From: JBBIJR01 sp037445875
GTDB taxonomy: Bacteria; CLD3; SB21
Assembly: GCA_037445875.1 (NCBI GenBank)
Contig: JBBIJR010000008.1
Span: 4,627 to 68,626 of the forward strand
Direction: 5' to 3'
DNA length: 64,000 nucleotides
Part shown: piece by piece, positions 44,026 through 52,140 of the stretch
How the letters are laid out: each line of letters begins with the position of its first letter
How positions within the stretch are numbered: the stretch's first letter is position 1
The notes under the pieces: model-generated
Told to the model about the DNA's origin: nothing
Databases searched by the model: none
What the model saw: only the letters and a program-made list of their open reading frames with translations
Program-made: the position numbers and the translations under genes

Positions 44026-44347
44026 GCTGACCTCCTGTCGCTTCAATGAATATTTTAAAGCATTAATATTATTACACTTAATAGACTTGATCGCCCATTG
44101 CAATAGCACCTAACCGCAAATCACGTGCCTCGTGACTCATCACAATGATAATCAACCACTTCCTTGCGTGTTACCGCTCACACCATGACGCTGCTGTCAC
44201 GAAATGACCCGGCTGTTGCCATTTTGACATGTTATATGCCATTATGGTGCGAATATGTCATGCGTGTCAAGCACTTAATTTTCCTTGAATAGGCATCTGC
44301 AATACCTTACCTTTCTGACGACACGAGCGACATCAGGATATCAGGAT
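44026..44347. other. Intergenic region between divergent dnaK and the PLD-like gene
   Basis: This 320-base region holds the leaders of two divergent genes. It contains the candidate dnaK promoters described separately and the inverted arms TGACAT (44225-44230) and ATGTCA (44255-44260), 24 bases apart, which could be an operator. I see no CIRCE element (TTAGCACTC with its inverted copy), no tRNA and no small-RNA-like terminator. Confidence 0.5.
44075..44103 (-). promoter_or_regulatory. Candidate dnaK promoter
   Basis: On the minus strand TTGCAA (44103-44098) and TAAGTG (44080-44075) are 17 bases apart, 50 bases before the dnaK ATG. The -10 box is imperfect. A second candidate, TTGACA at 44270-44265 with CATAAT at 44246-44241 (18-base spacer), lies further upstream. 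Confidence 0.4.
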
Positions 44348-45667
44348 TTGTTTACCAAGAGCATTCCACTGGCCATTACGCTTTTCACGACCCTCGCGTG
44401 CAAAAGCCTTCACTCGCAGATTCACTACACAGCGTCCCCAACGTTGTCCCTGAATGGAAAAGCCATCTTGTTTTTCAATGGAACCGTCGACAGCGCAATG
44501 GCTGATCCCGGGAACCTCGCAAACGGGCTCGACAATCTCGAACAGCGGGTCATAGACGCGATCAATGCCGCTGGCAGCAGCGTGGATGTATGTGCCTATG
44601 AACTCACCAGCCTGAACATCGTCGTGGCAATCTGCAAGGCTCACGAACGCGGCGTACGAGTCCGGATCATTGTCGACGACCGCGGTGCCCCAAGGAACAA
44701 CGAGAACCTCTGGAGGATAACCCGAAATCTGCTCGAAAAAAGGTACAAGGTCCCCTTCATGAGTGACGCCGGCTGGCCGTGGGTTCATGTGAAGGATAAT
44801 TTCTATCCCGGTTCACGAGCGCAAATGCACCACAAGTTTGTGATCGTGGACCAACTGTCTCCCGATTCCACCGACGACGTGGTGCTAACCGGTTCCTACA
44901 ACTTCACAATCACGGGACTTGTGAGCATGCAGAACCTGCTTGTGATCCGCGATCATCGTGTGGCCCTGCAGTTCACGCAGGAATTCGAGCAGATGTGGGG
45001 CAGCAGTGGCCCGATGCCGGACAGCACCCGGGCGGCATTCCATCAACGAAAGACGGCGCTGCCCCTGCCATCCGTTTCATGGGGCGAGCATAGTTCCGTG
45101 TCTGTCCACTTTGCACCCATGGACTTCGAAAAGAAGAAACCGAATTTTCTACACCTCATCGCCGACTTGATTAGTCGTGAAGCCGATCACGACATCAAGA
45201 TCTGTTCATTCTCCTTCAGCACCGGCATAGAGATCGATGACGCCATTCGGGAGAAGTATGAGTCCTTGGCCGGATTTGAGGTAAAAGCCGTGTTTGAACG
45301 ATCCCTGGGCAAGCAGGGCTGGAGCCTTTTTCAGGCCATGACGGGCCAGCCGAAGTCCAAGCGCCCATGGAGGAAGATCGCCGATGCGTATCTGGCGTAC
45401 GAGGACCGGCATCTTCATCACAAGTATCTCCTCATCGACGCGGAGAATCCGGATACCACTGATGTTCCGATCATCATTACGGGATCGTTCAACTTCAGTC
45501 ACAACGCCAACGAGGAAAACGACGAAAATTTTCTTGTCATTCGGGACCGGCAGCTGGCCAACCAGTTTCTGCAAGAATTCTACGCAAGGTTCAAGAAAGC
45601 TCGGGCTCATGTTCAGACCGACCCCGCTGAGACTGGCGGCGAGACGGACGACTTGTCGGACGATTAG
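44348..45667 (+). CDS. Secreted phospholipase D-like protein with two HKD motifs
   Basis: This protein of about 439 residues belongs to the PLD superfamily of nucleases, phospholipases and cardiolipin-synthase-like enzymes. It carries two complete motifs: MHHKFVIVDQL with the downstream GSYNFT, and HHKYLLIDAEN with GSFNFS, so the two halves can form one active site. A signal peptide (IPLAITLFTTLACKSLHSQ) suggests export. I chose TTG 44348, which is preceded by AGGA at a workable distance; TTG 44285 in the same frame would add 21 residues. The acidic tail ends ETDDLSDD. Its stop abuts that of convergent ppx. Substrate, DNA or lipid, cannot be decided. Confidence 0.85.
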   Translation: MFTKSIPLAITLFTTLACKSLHSQIHYTASPTLSLNGKAILFFNGTVDSAMADPGNLANGLDNLEQRVIDAINAAGSSVDVCAYELTSLNIVVAICKAHERGVRVRIIVDDRGAPRNNENLWRITRNLLEKRYKVPFMSDAGWPWVHVKDNFYPGSRAQMHHKFVIVDQLSPDSTDDVVLTGSYNFTITGLVSMQNLLVIRDHRVALQFTQEFEQMWGSSGPMPDSTRAAFHQRKTALPLPSVSWGEHSSVSVHFAPMDFEKKKPNFLHLIADLISREADHDIKICSFSFSTGIEIDDAIREKYESLAGFEVKAVFERSLGKQGWSLFQAMTGQPKSKRPWRKIADAYLAYEDRHLHHKYLLIDAENPDTTDVPIIITGSFNFSHNANEENDENFLVIRDRQLANQFLQEFYARFKKARAHVQTDPAETGGETDDLSDD

Positions 45668-47227
45668 CTACGACTTCACTTCCACTTTCCGGCGAAAGAC
45701 CTCTTCGAACAGCGCCTTTTTCATATTGAGGGCCCAGCGCTCCAGTTCGACTTTGTTTTTTGTTTTCAGCTTCAAAACCACACGCCGGTTCTGGATTTTG
45801 CAGGTCAGGTCCCGGACATGGCCCTCGTGGCTGCGATCGAGTCCGTCCGCCAGTCTCAGAATTCCTGCCAGTTTGCGAACGATGCCTTGGTCCGCCGGCC
45901 CCAGTTTGCTGAACCCTTCGTGTTTTGACTTGGGGTGGCTCTTTCGGTGGTAGCGTGCCACGTTGGCTATGATTTCGATCTCATTGTCCGTGAACCCGAG
46001 CAGTTCCGCGTTGCGAATCAGGTAGTAGGAGTGGCGGTGATGCTGAGCGTGAGACACGAAGAAACCGATTTCGTGCAACAACGACGCATATTCCAGGAAT
46101 TCTCTCTCGGTATCGTCCAGGCCGTGCAGTTCCTTTGATTCGTCGAAGATCTTCAGGGCCAGCCGGGCGGTTTGTCTCGAGTGGCGTTCATCGTAGTGAA
46201 AAGTCTCCGCCAGCTTGAGCACGCTGCGGTAGCGAATATTGGCGAGGTGGTGCTTGCGGCCGGACTGAAAGACCCGTTTCTGTAGATAGTCGTAAATGAC
46301 ACCTTCACGCAGTGCGAATTCCGAAACGGTCATTCTCTTGATCCCCAATGCCTTGAAAGACTCTTCCAGCACAATCGCGCCGGCCACGATGATGTCCACA
46401 CGCTTTGGATCCAGGCCTTCAATACGGAGGCGCTGCTTGGCGGTGCGGGCCTTGATTATCGCCTTGACCACCTGTTTCAATTCCTCCCTGGAGAAGGAGA
46501 AGTTGTTGACCTGCGGACTCATAATCTCACCGCGAATAGCGCGGATCATGTACGCGATATTCTGGATCGTACCTGAGCTCCCGATGGCGAAATCGTAGGG
46601 AAAACCATCAGTATCCCGTGCGACGGGAGCGAGGAAGCCTTCCACATGGTCCCGGCACGCCCGGATTTCCGAATCCTGGAGGCGTCCGTTGCCGAAGAAC
46701 CTCTGTGTCAATCGTATGCAGCCGAGTTTCAGGCTGTTAGCGTACTGCACATCCCCTTTTTTTCCGATCAAATACTCGACGCTTCCCCCACCGATGTCCA
46801 TGAGCAGTATGGGGTGGTGGTACACAGGAAGCGCCTGCAGGACACCCAGATAGATCAGCCGAGCCTCTTCGAAACCCGAAACCACGTCAATTCGGATGCC
46901 CGAGGATTCCCTCGCTTTACGCACAAACTCCTGCTGGTTCAGCGCCTCACGGACGGCACTTGTGGCAACAGCATGTACCGGGGCACGGTAGGTTCGGGCG
47001 ATCTCGCCGAACCGACGCAGGGTAGTGATCCCCCTGTCTATCGCGTCGGCAGCAATGTATTTCATGTCCTTCGCGCCACTCCCGAGCCGGACGTTCTCCT
47101 TCGCCCGATCGATGATTCTGAACTTCTCTCCATCGAGGATCTCCACGACTACCAAGTGGAAGGAATTCGTTCCAATGTCGATGGCGGCAAGGTATGGGCT
47201 TTTGTTGTTCGATGTTCTTCTTTGCAT
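45668..47227 (-). CDS. ppx: Exopolyphosphatase / pppGpp phosphatase (Ppx/GppA) with C-terminal HD domain
   Basis: This 519-residue enzyme degrades polyphosphate and/or pppGpp. The actin-fold core shows AAIDIGTNSFHLVVVEI, AVATSAVREALN, the GFEEARLIYLG motif, LLMDIGGGSVEYLIG and GSSGTIQNIAYMI. A C-terminal HD-type domain follows (LLHEIGFFVSHAQHHRHSYYLI, VARYHRKSHPK). I chose ATG 47227 because GGAAGG precedes it; GTG 47239 is an alternative. It follows sixA by 19 bases. The combination with the phosphohistidine phosphatase gene suggests a phosphate or stress signalling unit. Confidence 0.92.
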   Translation of the reverse strand: MQRRTSNNKSPYLAAIDIGTNSFHLVVVEILDGEKFRIIDRAKENVRLGSGAKDMKYIAADAIDRGITTLRRFGEIARTYRAPVHAVATSAVREALNQQEFVRKARESSGIRIDVVSGFEEARLIYLGVLQALPVYHHPILLMDIGGGSVEYLIGKKGDVQYANSLKLGCIRLTQRFFGNGRLQDSEIRACRDHVEGFLAPVARDTDGFPYDFAIGSSGTIQNIAYMIRAIRGEIMSPQVNNFSFSREELKQVVKAIIKARTAKQRLRIEGLDPKRVDIIVAGAIVLEESFKALGIKRMTVSEFALREGVIYDYLQKRVFQSGRKHHLANIRYRSVLKLAETFHYDERHSRQTARLALKIFDESKELHGLDDTEREFLEYASLLHEIGFFVSHAQHHRHSYYLIRNAELLGFTDNEIEIIANVARYHRKSHPKSKHEGFSKLGPADQGIVRKLAGILRLADGLDRSHEGHVRDLTCKIQNRRVVLKLKTKNKVELERWALNMKKALFEEVFRRKVEVKS

Positions 47228-47246
47228 GACGCCTTCCACACCGCAA

Positions 47247-47747
47247 CTACGATTGGCCGATGAGTTTCAGTTGCTTGGGAGTCAGGAACCACTTCAGTTC
47301 ACCGACCGGAGCGGGTTGTAATCGTTCCACGTCGATCCGGCACAATCCTCCCTTCTTGAACGGCAGCCACAACTTGTCGATGCCCGTAAGGAAACCGGCC
47401 AGCCTGCCCATATCCGGTTGATGGCCCACGAGCATGATCGACGAGGTGAGATCGCGGCCGCGCAGGTGTTCGAGAAGGCCCGTCGCCGATACAGGTATGC
47501 CCAGCGCTTCGATCTCCACGACCTTACCGCTCATTTGAAACGCATCAGCGACTATCCGCGCCGTTTGCCGGGCCCTGATCAGCGGGCTGGTCCAGACAGC
47601 GTCGATTTCCAGTCCCAGCTTTCTCATCCCGGCTGTTTCTTCCGCCAACGCAGCTATTCCTTCGCTGCTCAAGGGTCGGGCGGCATCCGACTTAATCTTT
47701 CCGCCGGTATTGGCGGCGATACCGTGGCGAAGAAGGTATACAACCAT
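47247..47747 (-). CDS. sixA: Phosphohistidine phosphatase SixA-like
   Basis: This 166-residue protein is a small histidine-phosphatase (phosphoglycerate-mutase fold) enzyme. The catalytic motif VYLLRHGIAAN is at the N-terminus, with AVWTSPLIRARQTARI and the second histidine in IMLVGHQPDMGRLAGFL. SixA in E. coli removes phosphate from His in phosphotransfer proteins. The ATG at 47747 lies 2 bases beyond the apgM stop. It is followed closely by ppx. Substrate is inferred from family only. Confidence 0.9.
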   Translation of the reverse strand: MVVYLLRHGIAANTGGKIKSDAARPLSSEGIAALAEETAGMRKLGLEIDAVWTSPLIRARQTARIVADAFQMSGKVVEIEALGIPVSATGLLEHLRGRDLTSSIMLVGHQPDMGRLAGFLTGIDKLWLPFKKGGLCRIDVERLQPAPVGELKWFLTPKQLKLIGQS

Positions 47748-47749
47748 GG

Positions 47750-48964
47750 TCAAGCTCCGAACTTCCGCAACTTGCCTGCATTGGCCAATGCCAGTTCCAT
47801 AATGTGATATGAGGGAAAGTTGCCCAACTGCCCCTTCGAACACTCCGTCTCATTGAAAGCCGACGCATCGTCAAAACTGCAGACGCTGGAATGCAGGAGG
47901 AACGGCACGGGGTGCCAGCTATGGCTCTTCATCGGCGGCGGCGTACTGTGGTCGCCGGTAATCATAACCACCTGGGGATTCAGGGCGAGCACCGACGGGA
48001 TATGCTTGTCGACCTCCTCGAGGATCTTGATTTTGCCGTCCGGGTTGCCGTCCTCGCCATAAGAATCCGTTTTCTTGACATGGAGAAAGAAAAAATCATA
48101 GCTGGCCCATTGCTCTTTAAGCGTCGCAAATTCGTCTGATATCTCCATGCCGGTGTTCAAAACGTTCATACCCACCACACTGGCGACTCCCCGGTACAGC
48201 GGGTAGCTTGCGATGCAGGCTGGGTCCAGTTTGTAGCGATCGGTCATACTCTGGACGTGGGGAAGGGCCGAGAAACCGCGCATCAGCAGTGTATTGGCCT
48301 GCGGTTCGTCCCTGAGCTGCAGATTGGCCTGTTTAATGAATTCATCGGCCACGGCAGCTGTCCGTTCCGCACGGACACTCATCGGCGCGGCGTTTAGCGG
48401 TCGCACGCCGGTCACTTGAGGATCGGTATCTTTGATATCCCCGTGCAGGTCCCTGCCGCGGAAAACCACCACAAACCGATACTGTTCGCCTGCTTTGATG
48501 ATCACTTCAACGTCCCCGATATATCGTATCGTCTTGAGCTTCTCACACAGTCGGGCACATTCCTCCGTGGGGATACGACCGGCCCTGCGATCCGTAAGGA
48601 CTCCCATGGGGTCCATCGTCGCAAAGTTACATCGCGTGGCCACGTCCCCCGCCTGCAGTTTCATATCGAGTCCGAGCGCCTCCAACACGCCCCTGCCGAT
48701 CTGGATGTCGTCATCGGTAGGATTGTACCCGAACAGCGAAAAGTGGGCAGGCCCGCTGCCCGGCGTTACCCCATATGAGACCGGCATGATCCGCCCACAC
48801 AACGATCGGCGCGCCAGTTCATTCATGTTCGGTATGCGGGCCAATTCAAGTTCCGTTTTTGGCCTTTCCCTGGTGCGGATCCCCCCCAAGCCGTCCATTA
48901 CGAGGAGGACGATCTTGGAATCCGTTTTTTGTGCCAGCGATGCGATCAGCGTTGCGTGGGTCAT
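47750..48964 (-). CDS. apgM: 2,3-bisphosphoglycerate-independent phosphoglycerate mutase, archaeal (ApgM) type
   Basis: This 404-residue enzyme interconverts 3- and 2-phosphoglycerate in glycolysis. It is of the archaeal type in the alkaline-phosphatase superfamily: metal motif LLVMDGLGG at the start, GVTPGSGPAHFSLFGYNP with the catalytic serine, GMNVLNTGMEI, HVKKTDSYGEDGN and VVMITGDHSTPPPMKSHSWHPVP. I chose ATG 48964 because GGAG stands 7 bases upstream and a promoter lies directly before it. Members in bacteria are less common than GpmI/GpmA. Identification is firm. Confidence 0.95.
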   Translation of the reverse strand: MTHATLIASLAQKTDSKIVLLVMDGLGGIRTRERPKTELELARIPNMNELARRSLCGRIMPVSYGVTPGSGPAHFSLFGYNPTDDDIQIGRGVLEALGLDMKLQAGDVATRCNFATMDPMGVLTDRRAGRIPTEECARLCEKLKTIRYIGDVEVIIKAGEQYRFVVVFRGRDLHGDIKDTDPQVTGVRPLNAAPMSVRAERTAAVADEFIKQANLQLRDEPQANTLLMRGFSALPHVQSMTDRYKLDPACIASYPLYRGVASVVGMNVLNTGMEISDEFATLKEQWASYDFFFLHVKKTDSYGEDGNPDGKIKILEEVDKHIPSVLALNPQVVMITGDHSTPPPMKSHSWHPVPFLLHSSVCSFDDASAFNETECSKGQLGNFPSYHIMELALANAGKLRKFGA

Positions 48965-48990
48965 CGTAATCTCCGGAGTGGTGGTGGAGC

Positions 48991-49019
48991 AATATAGCGG
49001 ATCGCGCATTGCCGTTCAA
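48991..49019 (-). promoter_or_regulatory. Predicted apgM promoter
   Basis: On the minus strand TTGAAC (49019-49014) and TATATT (48996-48991) are 17 bases apart, 26 bases before the apgM ATG. It stands back to back with the mqnE promoter. Confidence 0.7.
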
Positions 49020-49053
49020 CATACGCATCGGGTTTCGCCGGCCCTGATTTTTC

Positions 49054-49082
49054 TTGTTTGTCAACACGGGTCTTTCTACATT
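49054..49082 (+). promoter_or_regulatory. Predicted mqnE promoter
   Basis: TTGTTT (49054-49059) and TACATT (49077-49082) are 17 bases apart. Transcription would start near 49089, 40 bases before the chosen mqnE ATG. Confidence 0.65.
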
Positions 49083-49128
49083 CGCCGTCAGTCACGAAGT
49101 TTCAGAACTTTTTGAAAGTACTTATCTG

Positions 49129-50340
49129 ATGAACTCCCCGACGGTCGTCACCGACCATGCGTTCCTCAAAACTCTGGTTCGGTCCTCAGGACTCCTTGAC
49201 ATATATGAAAAGGTCATGGAACAGGAGCGTCTGACGTCAGAGGATGGACTCCGTCTTTTCGAAACACGGAATCTTACGGCCGTCGGTCACTTGGCCAATC
49301 GCGTTCGCGAAAGACTTCACGGAGACCGTTCGTATTTTGTGCGTAACCGGCAGCTCAACCCGACGAATATCTGCGAGTATTCCTGCATGTTCTGCTCGTT
49401 TCAACGCAAACAAGACGAAGCCGGGGCCTACCTGATGAGCCTTGACGAAATCGAGGTGAGGACACGTGAAGGCCTCAAGCAGGGCATCCGCGAGATTCAT
49501 ATCGTGTCGGGTCTACACCCCACCGTTCCGTTCGCGTATTACGAAGACATTCTCCGTACCATCAAGCGAATCGCGCCGGCACTTCATATCAAGGCCTTCA
49601 CGGCCGTCGAAATCGACTACTTCGCCCACCACTATGGCATGAGCGTACGGGACGTACTGGAGCGTTTCATGGCTGCCGGTCTCGAAGCCATGCCCGGCGG
49701 CGGTGCGGAGATCTTCGCCGACCGTGTCAGGAAAAAGCTCTGCGATGAGAAATCAACTGCAGAGGGATGGTTGAACGTCCATGCGATAGCCCATGAGTTG
49801 GGGCTGATGACCAACGCGACCATGCTTTACGGTCATATCGAACGGTACGACGAACGTGTCGACCACCTCGTCCGTCTTCGAGACCTTCAGGATGAAAGCC
49901 GGAGCCGCGGTGCAGCAGGGTCGTTTCATACGTTCATTCCATTGAAGTATCAACATGAGAACAACCGCCTCAAGAAGTTGCCGCCGGTCAGCGCACAGGA
50001 GGATCTGAAAGTCGTGGCCGTCTCGCGGCTGATATTGGACAATTTCCCGAATATCAAAGCATACTGGGTGGTGATCGGCAAGAGGCTTGCCCAAGTGGCG
50101 CTCAGTTACGGCGCCAATGAAATCGAAGGAACGATTCTGGAGGAACGAATCATGAGTATGGCGGGAACCGACAGCCTTCACGGCATGACGGCATCCGAAC
50201 TCGTCACGCTGATTCGGGATGCCGGGCGCACCCCCGTCGAACGAGATGCGCTCTATCGCATCATCAACACTACCGAGACCGAAGACGGGTTCCGGCTGAT
50301 GTCCGGCGCATCCATCCCCGTCCTGAATCCGCTGGTCTGA
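49129..50340 (+). CDS. mqnE: Aminofutalosine synthase (radical SAM), menaquinone synthesis
   Basis: MqnE joins 3-(1-carboxyvinyloxy)benzoate with SAM to form aminofutalosine, the second step of the futalosine route to menaquinone. The 403-residue product has the radical SAM cluster motif CEYSCMFCSF (CxxxCxxC), preceded by NRQLNPTNIC, then GIREIHIVSGLHP, EAMPGGGAEIF and TNATMLYGHIERYDERVDHL. I chose ATG 49129; the frame extends upstream to the promoter boxes, which rules out the earliest starts. It is the first gene of mqnE-mqnB-mqnD. A MqnC-type identity is less likely because of the neighbouring futalosine hydrolase and general fit. Confidence 0.92.
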   Translation: MNSPTVVTDHAFLKTLVRSSGLLDIYEKVMEQERLTSEDGLRLFETRNLTAVGHLANRVRERLHGDRSYFVRNRQLNPTNICEYSCMFCSFQRKQDEAGAYLMSLDEIEVRTREGLKQGIREIHIVSGLHPTVPFAYYEDILRTIKRIAPALHIKAFTAVEIDYFAHHYGMSVRDVLERFMAAGLEAMPGGGAEIFADRVRKKLCDEKSTAEGWLNVHAIAHELGLMTNATMLYGHIERYDERVDHLVRLRDLQDESRSRGAAGSFHTFIPLKYQHENNRLKKLPPVSAQEDLKVVAVSRLILDNFPNIKAYWVVIGKRLAQVALSYGANEIEGTILEERIMSMAGTDSLHGMTASELVTLIRDAGRTPVERDALYRIINTTETEDGFRLMSGASIPVLNPLV

Positions 50341-50346
50341 TCGAAT

Positions 50347-51030
50347 ATGAGGATACTGGTCGTTTGTCCAACAGAGCTCGAAAGCGCCGGATTAAGCGAA
50401 CGGTTGTGCAAGAACATCGGGGCTTCGCGCCACATCGTGCACGTCCTGACAACAGGTATCGGCGCCGTCAGCGCGGCCTTCGCGACGACACGCCGACTGT
50501 GCGATGGAGCGGTTGATCTCGTCATTCACGCAGGAACCTGCGGGTCCTTTGACCGAACGGTACCGATTGGTGAAGTCGTTTACATCACGGAGGAAATATT
50601 CTCGGACCTCGGGGCCGAAGATGCCGATGGGGGCTTCCTGGATCTTGAGACCCTTGGGTTCCCTCAATTCGTTGCCGAGAGAGCGCCGGTGTACAATCGC
50701 CTGAAGAATCCCAACTGCCTTGCCGACTTCACAAACGGCCTCACAGAGGTTACGTCCGGACCGAGCCTCACGGTTCAGACCGTCCACGGATGCGGAACCT
50801 CGATCGAGGCTGTTCTTCGCCGCTTTCAACCTCGATTCGAAACCATGGAAGGAGGCGGTGTAGCTCTGGCTTGCCTCCGGATGCATGTTCCCTATCTGGA
50901 ATTTCGGGCCGTCTCCAACTACGTGGAGCCGCGGGACCCGTCGAAATGGGACGTTGCCTTTGCTATCCGCAATATTCAGTCCTATGTAATAACACTTATT
51001 CTGCACTTGAAGGACCGATCATGGAGCTGA
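50347..51030 (+). CDS. mqnB: Futalosine hydrolase
   Basis: MqnB splits futalosine (or the amino form) to dehypoxanthine futalosine. The 227-residue product is a nucleoside-phosphorylase-fold enzyme: ILVVCPTELESAGL at the start, VLTTGIGAVSAAFATTR, DLVIHAGTCGSFDRTVPIGEVVYI, and the purine pocket METMEGGGVALACLRM-like region (here FETMEGGGVALAC) with FRAVSNYVEPRDPSKW. It starts 6 bases after mqnE and overlaps mqnD by 10 bases. Confidence 0.92.
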   Translation: MRILVVCPTELESAGLSERLCKNIGASRHIVHVLTTGIGAVSAAFATTRRLCDGAVDLVIHAGTCGSFDRTVPIGEVVYITEEIFSDLGAEDADGGFLDLETLGFPQFVAERAPVYNRLKNPNCLADFTNGLTEVTSGPSLTVQTVHGCGTSIEAVLRRFQPRFETMEGGGVALACLRMHVPYLEFRAVSNYVEPRDPSKWDVAFAIRNIQSYVITLILHLKDRSWS

Positions 51031-51827
51031 CCGTCGGCTTCTCCTCGTGCCCAAATGACACATTTATGTTCGACGCGATGGTGCACCACCGCATTGATAC
51101 CGAGGGCCTGTCTTTCCGTGTCGTCATGGAAGACATCGAGCAGCTCAACCGCCGCGCCTTTTCCGGGGATCTTGATATCACAAAGGTTAGTTACCACGCC
51201 TTTGCGTATCTGCGCAGCCGATACAGCTTGCTCCACAGCGGATCGGCCGTGGGGCGGGGTTGCGGTCCCCTGCTGATATCCAAGCACGCGATCGACGTTC
51301 GGGGCCTCGCCGACGACCGCATCGGAGTTCCCGGTCACTTCACCACAGCCAACATGCTTCTCCAACTTTATTTGAGCAGGCGAGTGGATCCGGTGTGTTT
51401 CCTGTTCTCGGAGATTGAAGACGCGCTTGTAGACGAACGCATTGACGCCGGCGTCATCATTCATGAGAGCCGCTTCACATACCAACGGCGAGGCCTCCTG
51501 TGCATCCAAGACCTGGGGCATTTCTGGGAGAAGCGGACCGGGCTGCCTATTCCCCTGGGCGGAATCGTCATCCGGAGGCAACTGGGACCGGAACTTCGGG
51601 ACAAGGTGGGGCTGCTACTGCGGAAGAGCATCGAGTGGGCTATTCAACGACCCGGAGACAGCCGGGATTTCGTGAATGCGCATGCCCAAGAACTGGGAGA
51701 GGACGTTATTCGGCAGCACATTGATCTGTACGTCAACGAATATAGTCTTGATCTGGGGCTTGAGGGCAGTGAAGCTGTAAAGCGATTCCTTTCTGAAAGC
51801 CGAAACCTTCGGCCGGAGGCGGCTTGA
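51021..51827 (+). CDS. mqnD: 1,4-dihydroxy-6-naphthoate synthase
   Basis: MqnD converts cyclic dehypoxanthine futalosine to 1,4-dihydroxy-6-naphthoate. The 268-residue product has a periplasmic-binding-protein fold without signal peptide. It starts GFSSCPNDTFMFDAMVHHRID, then DIEQLNRRAFSGDLDITKVSYHAF, SGSAVGRGCGPLLIS, and IDAGVIIHESRFTY. The start ATG 51021 overlaps the end of mqnB by 10 bases, a sign of translational coupling; the frame can be read upstream to 50790 but that would overlap mqnB fully. mqnA and mqnC are not in this window. Confidence 0.93.
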   Translation: MELTVGFSSCPNDTFMFDAMVHHRIDTEGLSFRVVMEDIEQLNRRAFSGDLDITKVSYHAFAYLRSRYSLLHSGSAVGRGCGPLLISKHAIDVRGLADDRIGVPGHFTTANMLLQLYLSRRVDPVCFLFSEIEDALVDERIDAGVIIHESRFTYQRRGLLCIQDLGHFWEKRTGLPIPLGGIVIRRQLGPELRDKVGLLLRKSIEWAIQRPGDSRDFVNAHAQELGEDVIRQHIDLYVNEYSLDLGLEGSEAVKRFLSESRNLRPEAA

Positions 51828-51852
51828 CATTGATTCAGTGTTTCTGTACTTT
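51824..51852 (+). promoter_or_regulatory. Predicted promoter of the DUF3098 gene
   Basis: TTGACA (51824-51829, overlapping the mqnD stop) and TACTTT (51847-51852) are 17 bases apart. Transcription would start near 51859, 27 bases before ATG 51886, which excludes the in-frame GTG at 51838 as a start. Confidence 0.7.
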
Positions 51853-51885
51853 CGCGTCGCTTATGTTCAACCTGTAGGAAGCATC

Positions 51886-52140
51886 ATGCAGCCGAAGAAA
51901 CCTCCTCTAAAAAAACCCCAGTCGAAGAAGTCCGCCCTTCCGTTTACGGCGGAGAACTACTACCTTTTTTTCGCAGGCCTAGCCGTGATTGTCATTGGCT
52001 ATGTGTGCATGGGTTCCGGCCAGGTGTACGGAACTCTATCGCTCACCGTGTCCCCTATTCTACTCTGTATCGGATATCTCGTTCTTATTCCGGCTGCCAT
52101 CCTGTACCGAAAGAAGCAAACTGAAAACCCAGAGGCGTAA
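51886..52140 (+). CDS. Small two-helix membrane protein, DUF3098 family
   Basis: This 84-residue protein has a basic N-terminus (QPKKPPLKKPQSKK), the segment FTAENYYLFFAGLAVIVIGYV and a second helix SPILLCIGYLVLIPAAILY, ending in a short charged tail. This layout matches DUF3098 proteins, common in Bacteroidetes and allied phyla and of unknown function. A GGA stands 9 bases before ATG 51886. The following heavy-metal-associated gene overlaps its 3' end by 20 bases in another frame, and the cysteine-rich gene follows, so the three are probably co-transcribed. Confidence 0.85.
   Translation: MQPKKPPLKKPQSKKSALPFTAENYYLFFAGLAVIVIGYVCMGSGQVYGTLSLTVSPILLCIGYLVLIPAAILYRKKQTENPEA

Noticed and set aside
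44026..44284. CIRCE/HrcA operator before dnaK
   Set aside because: I looked for TTAGCACTC with an inverted copy at 9 bases and did not find it on either strand.
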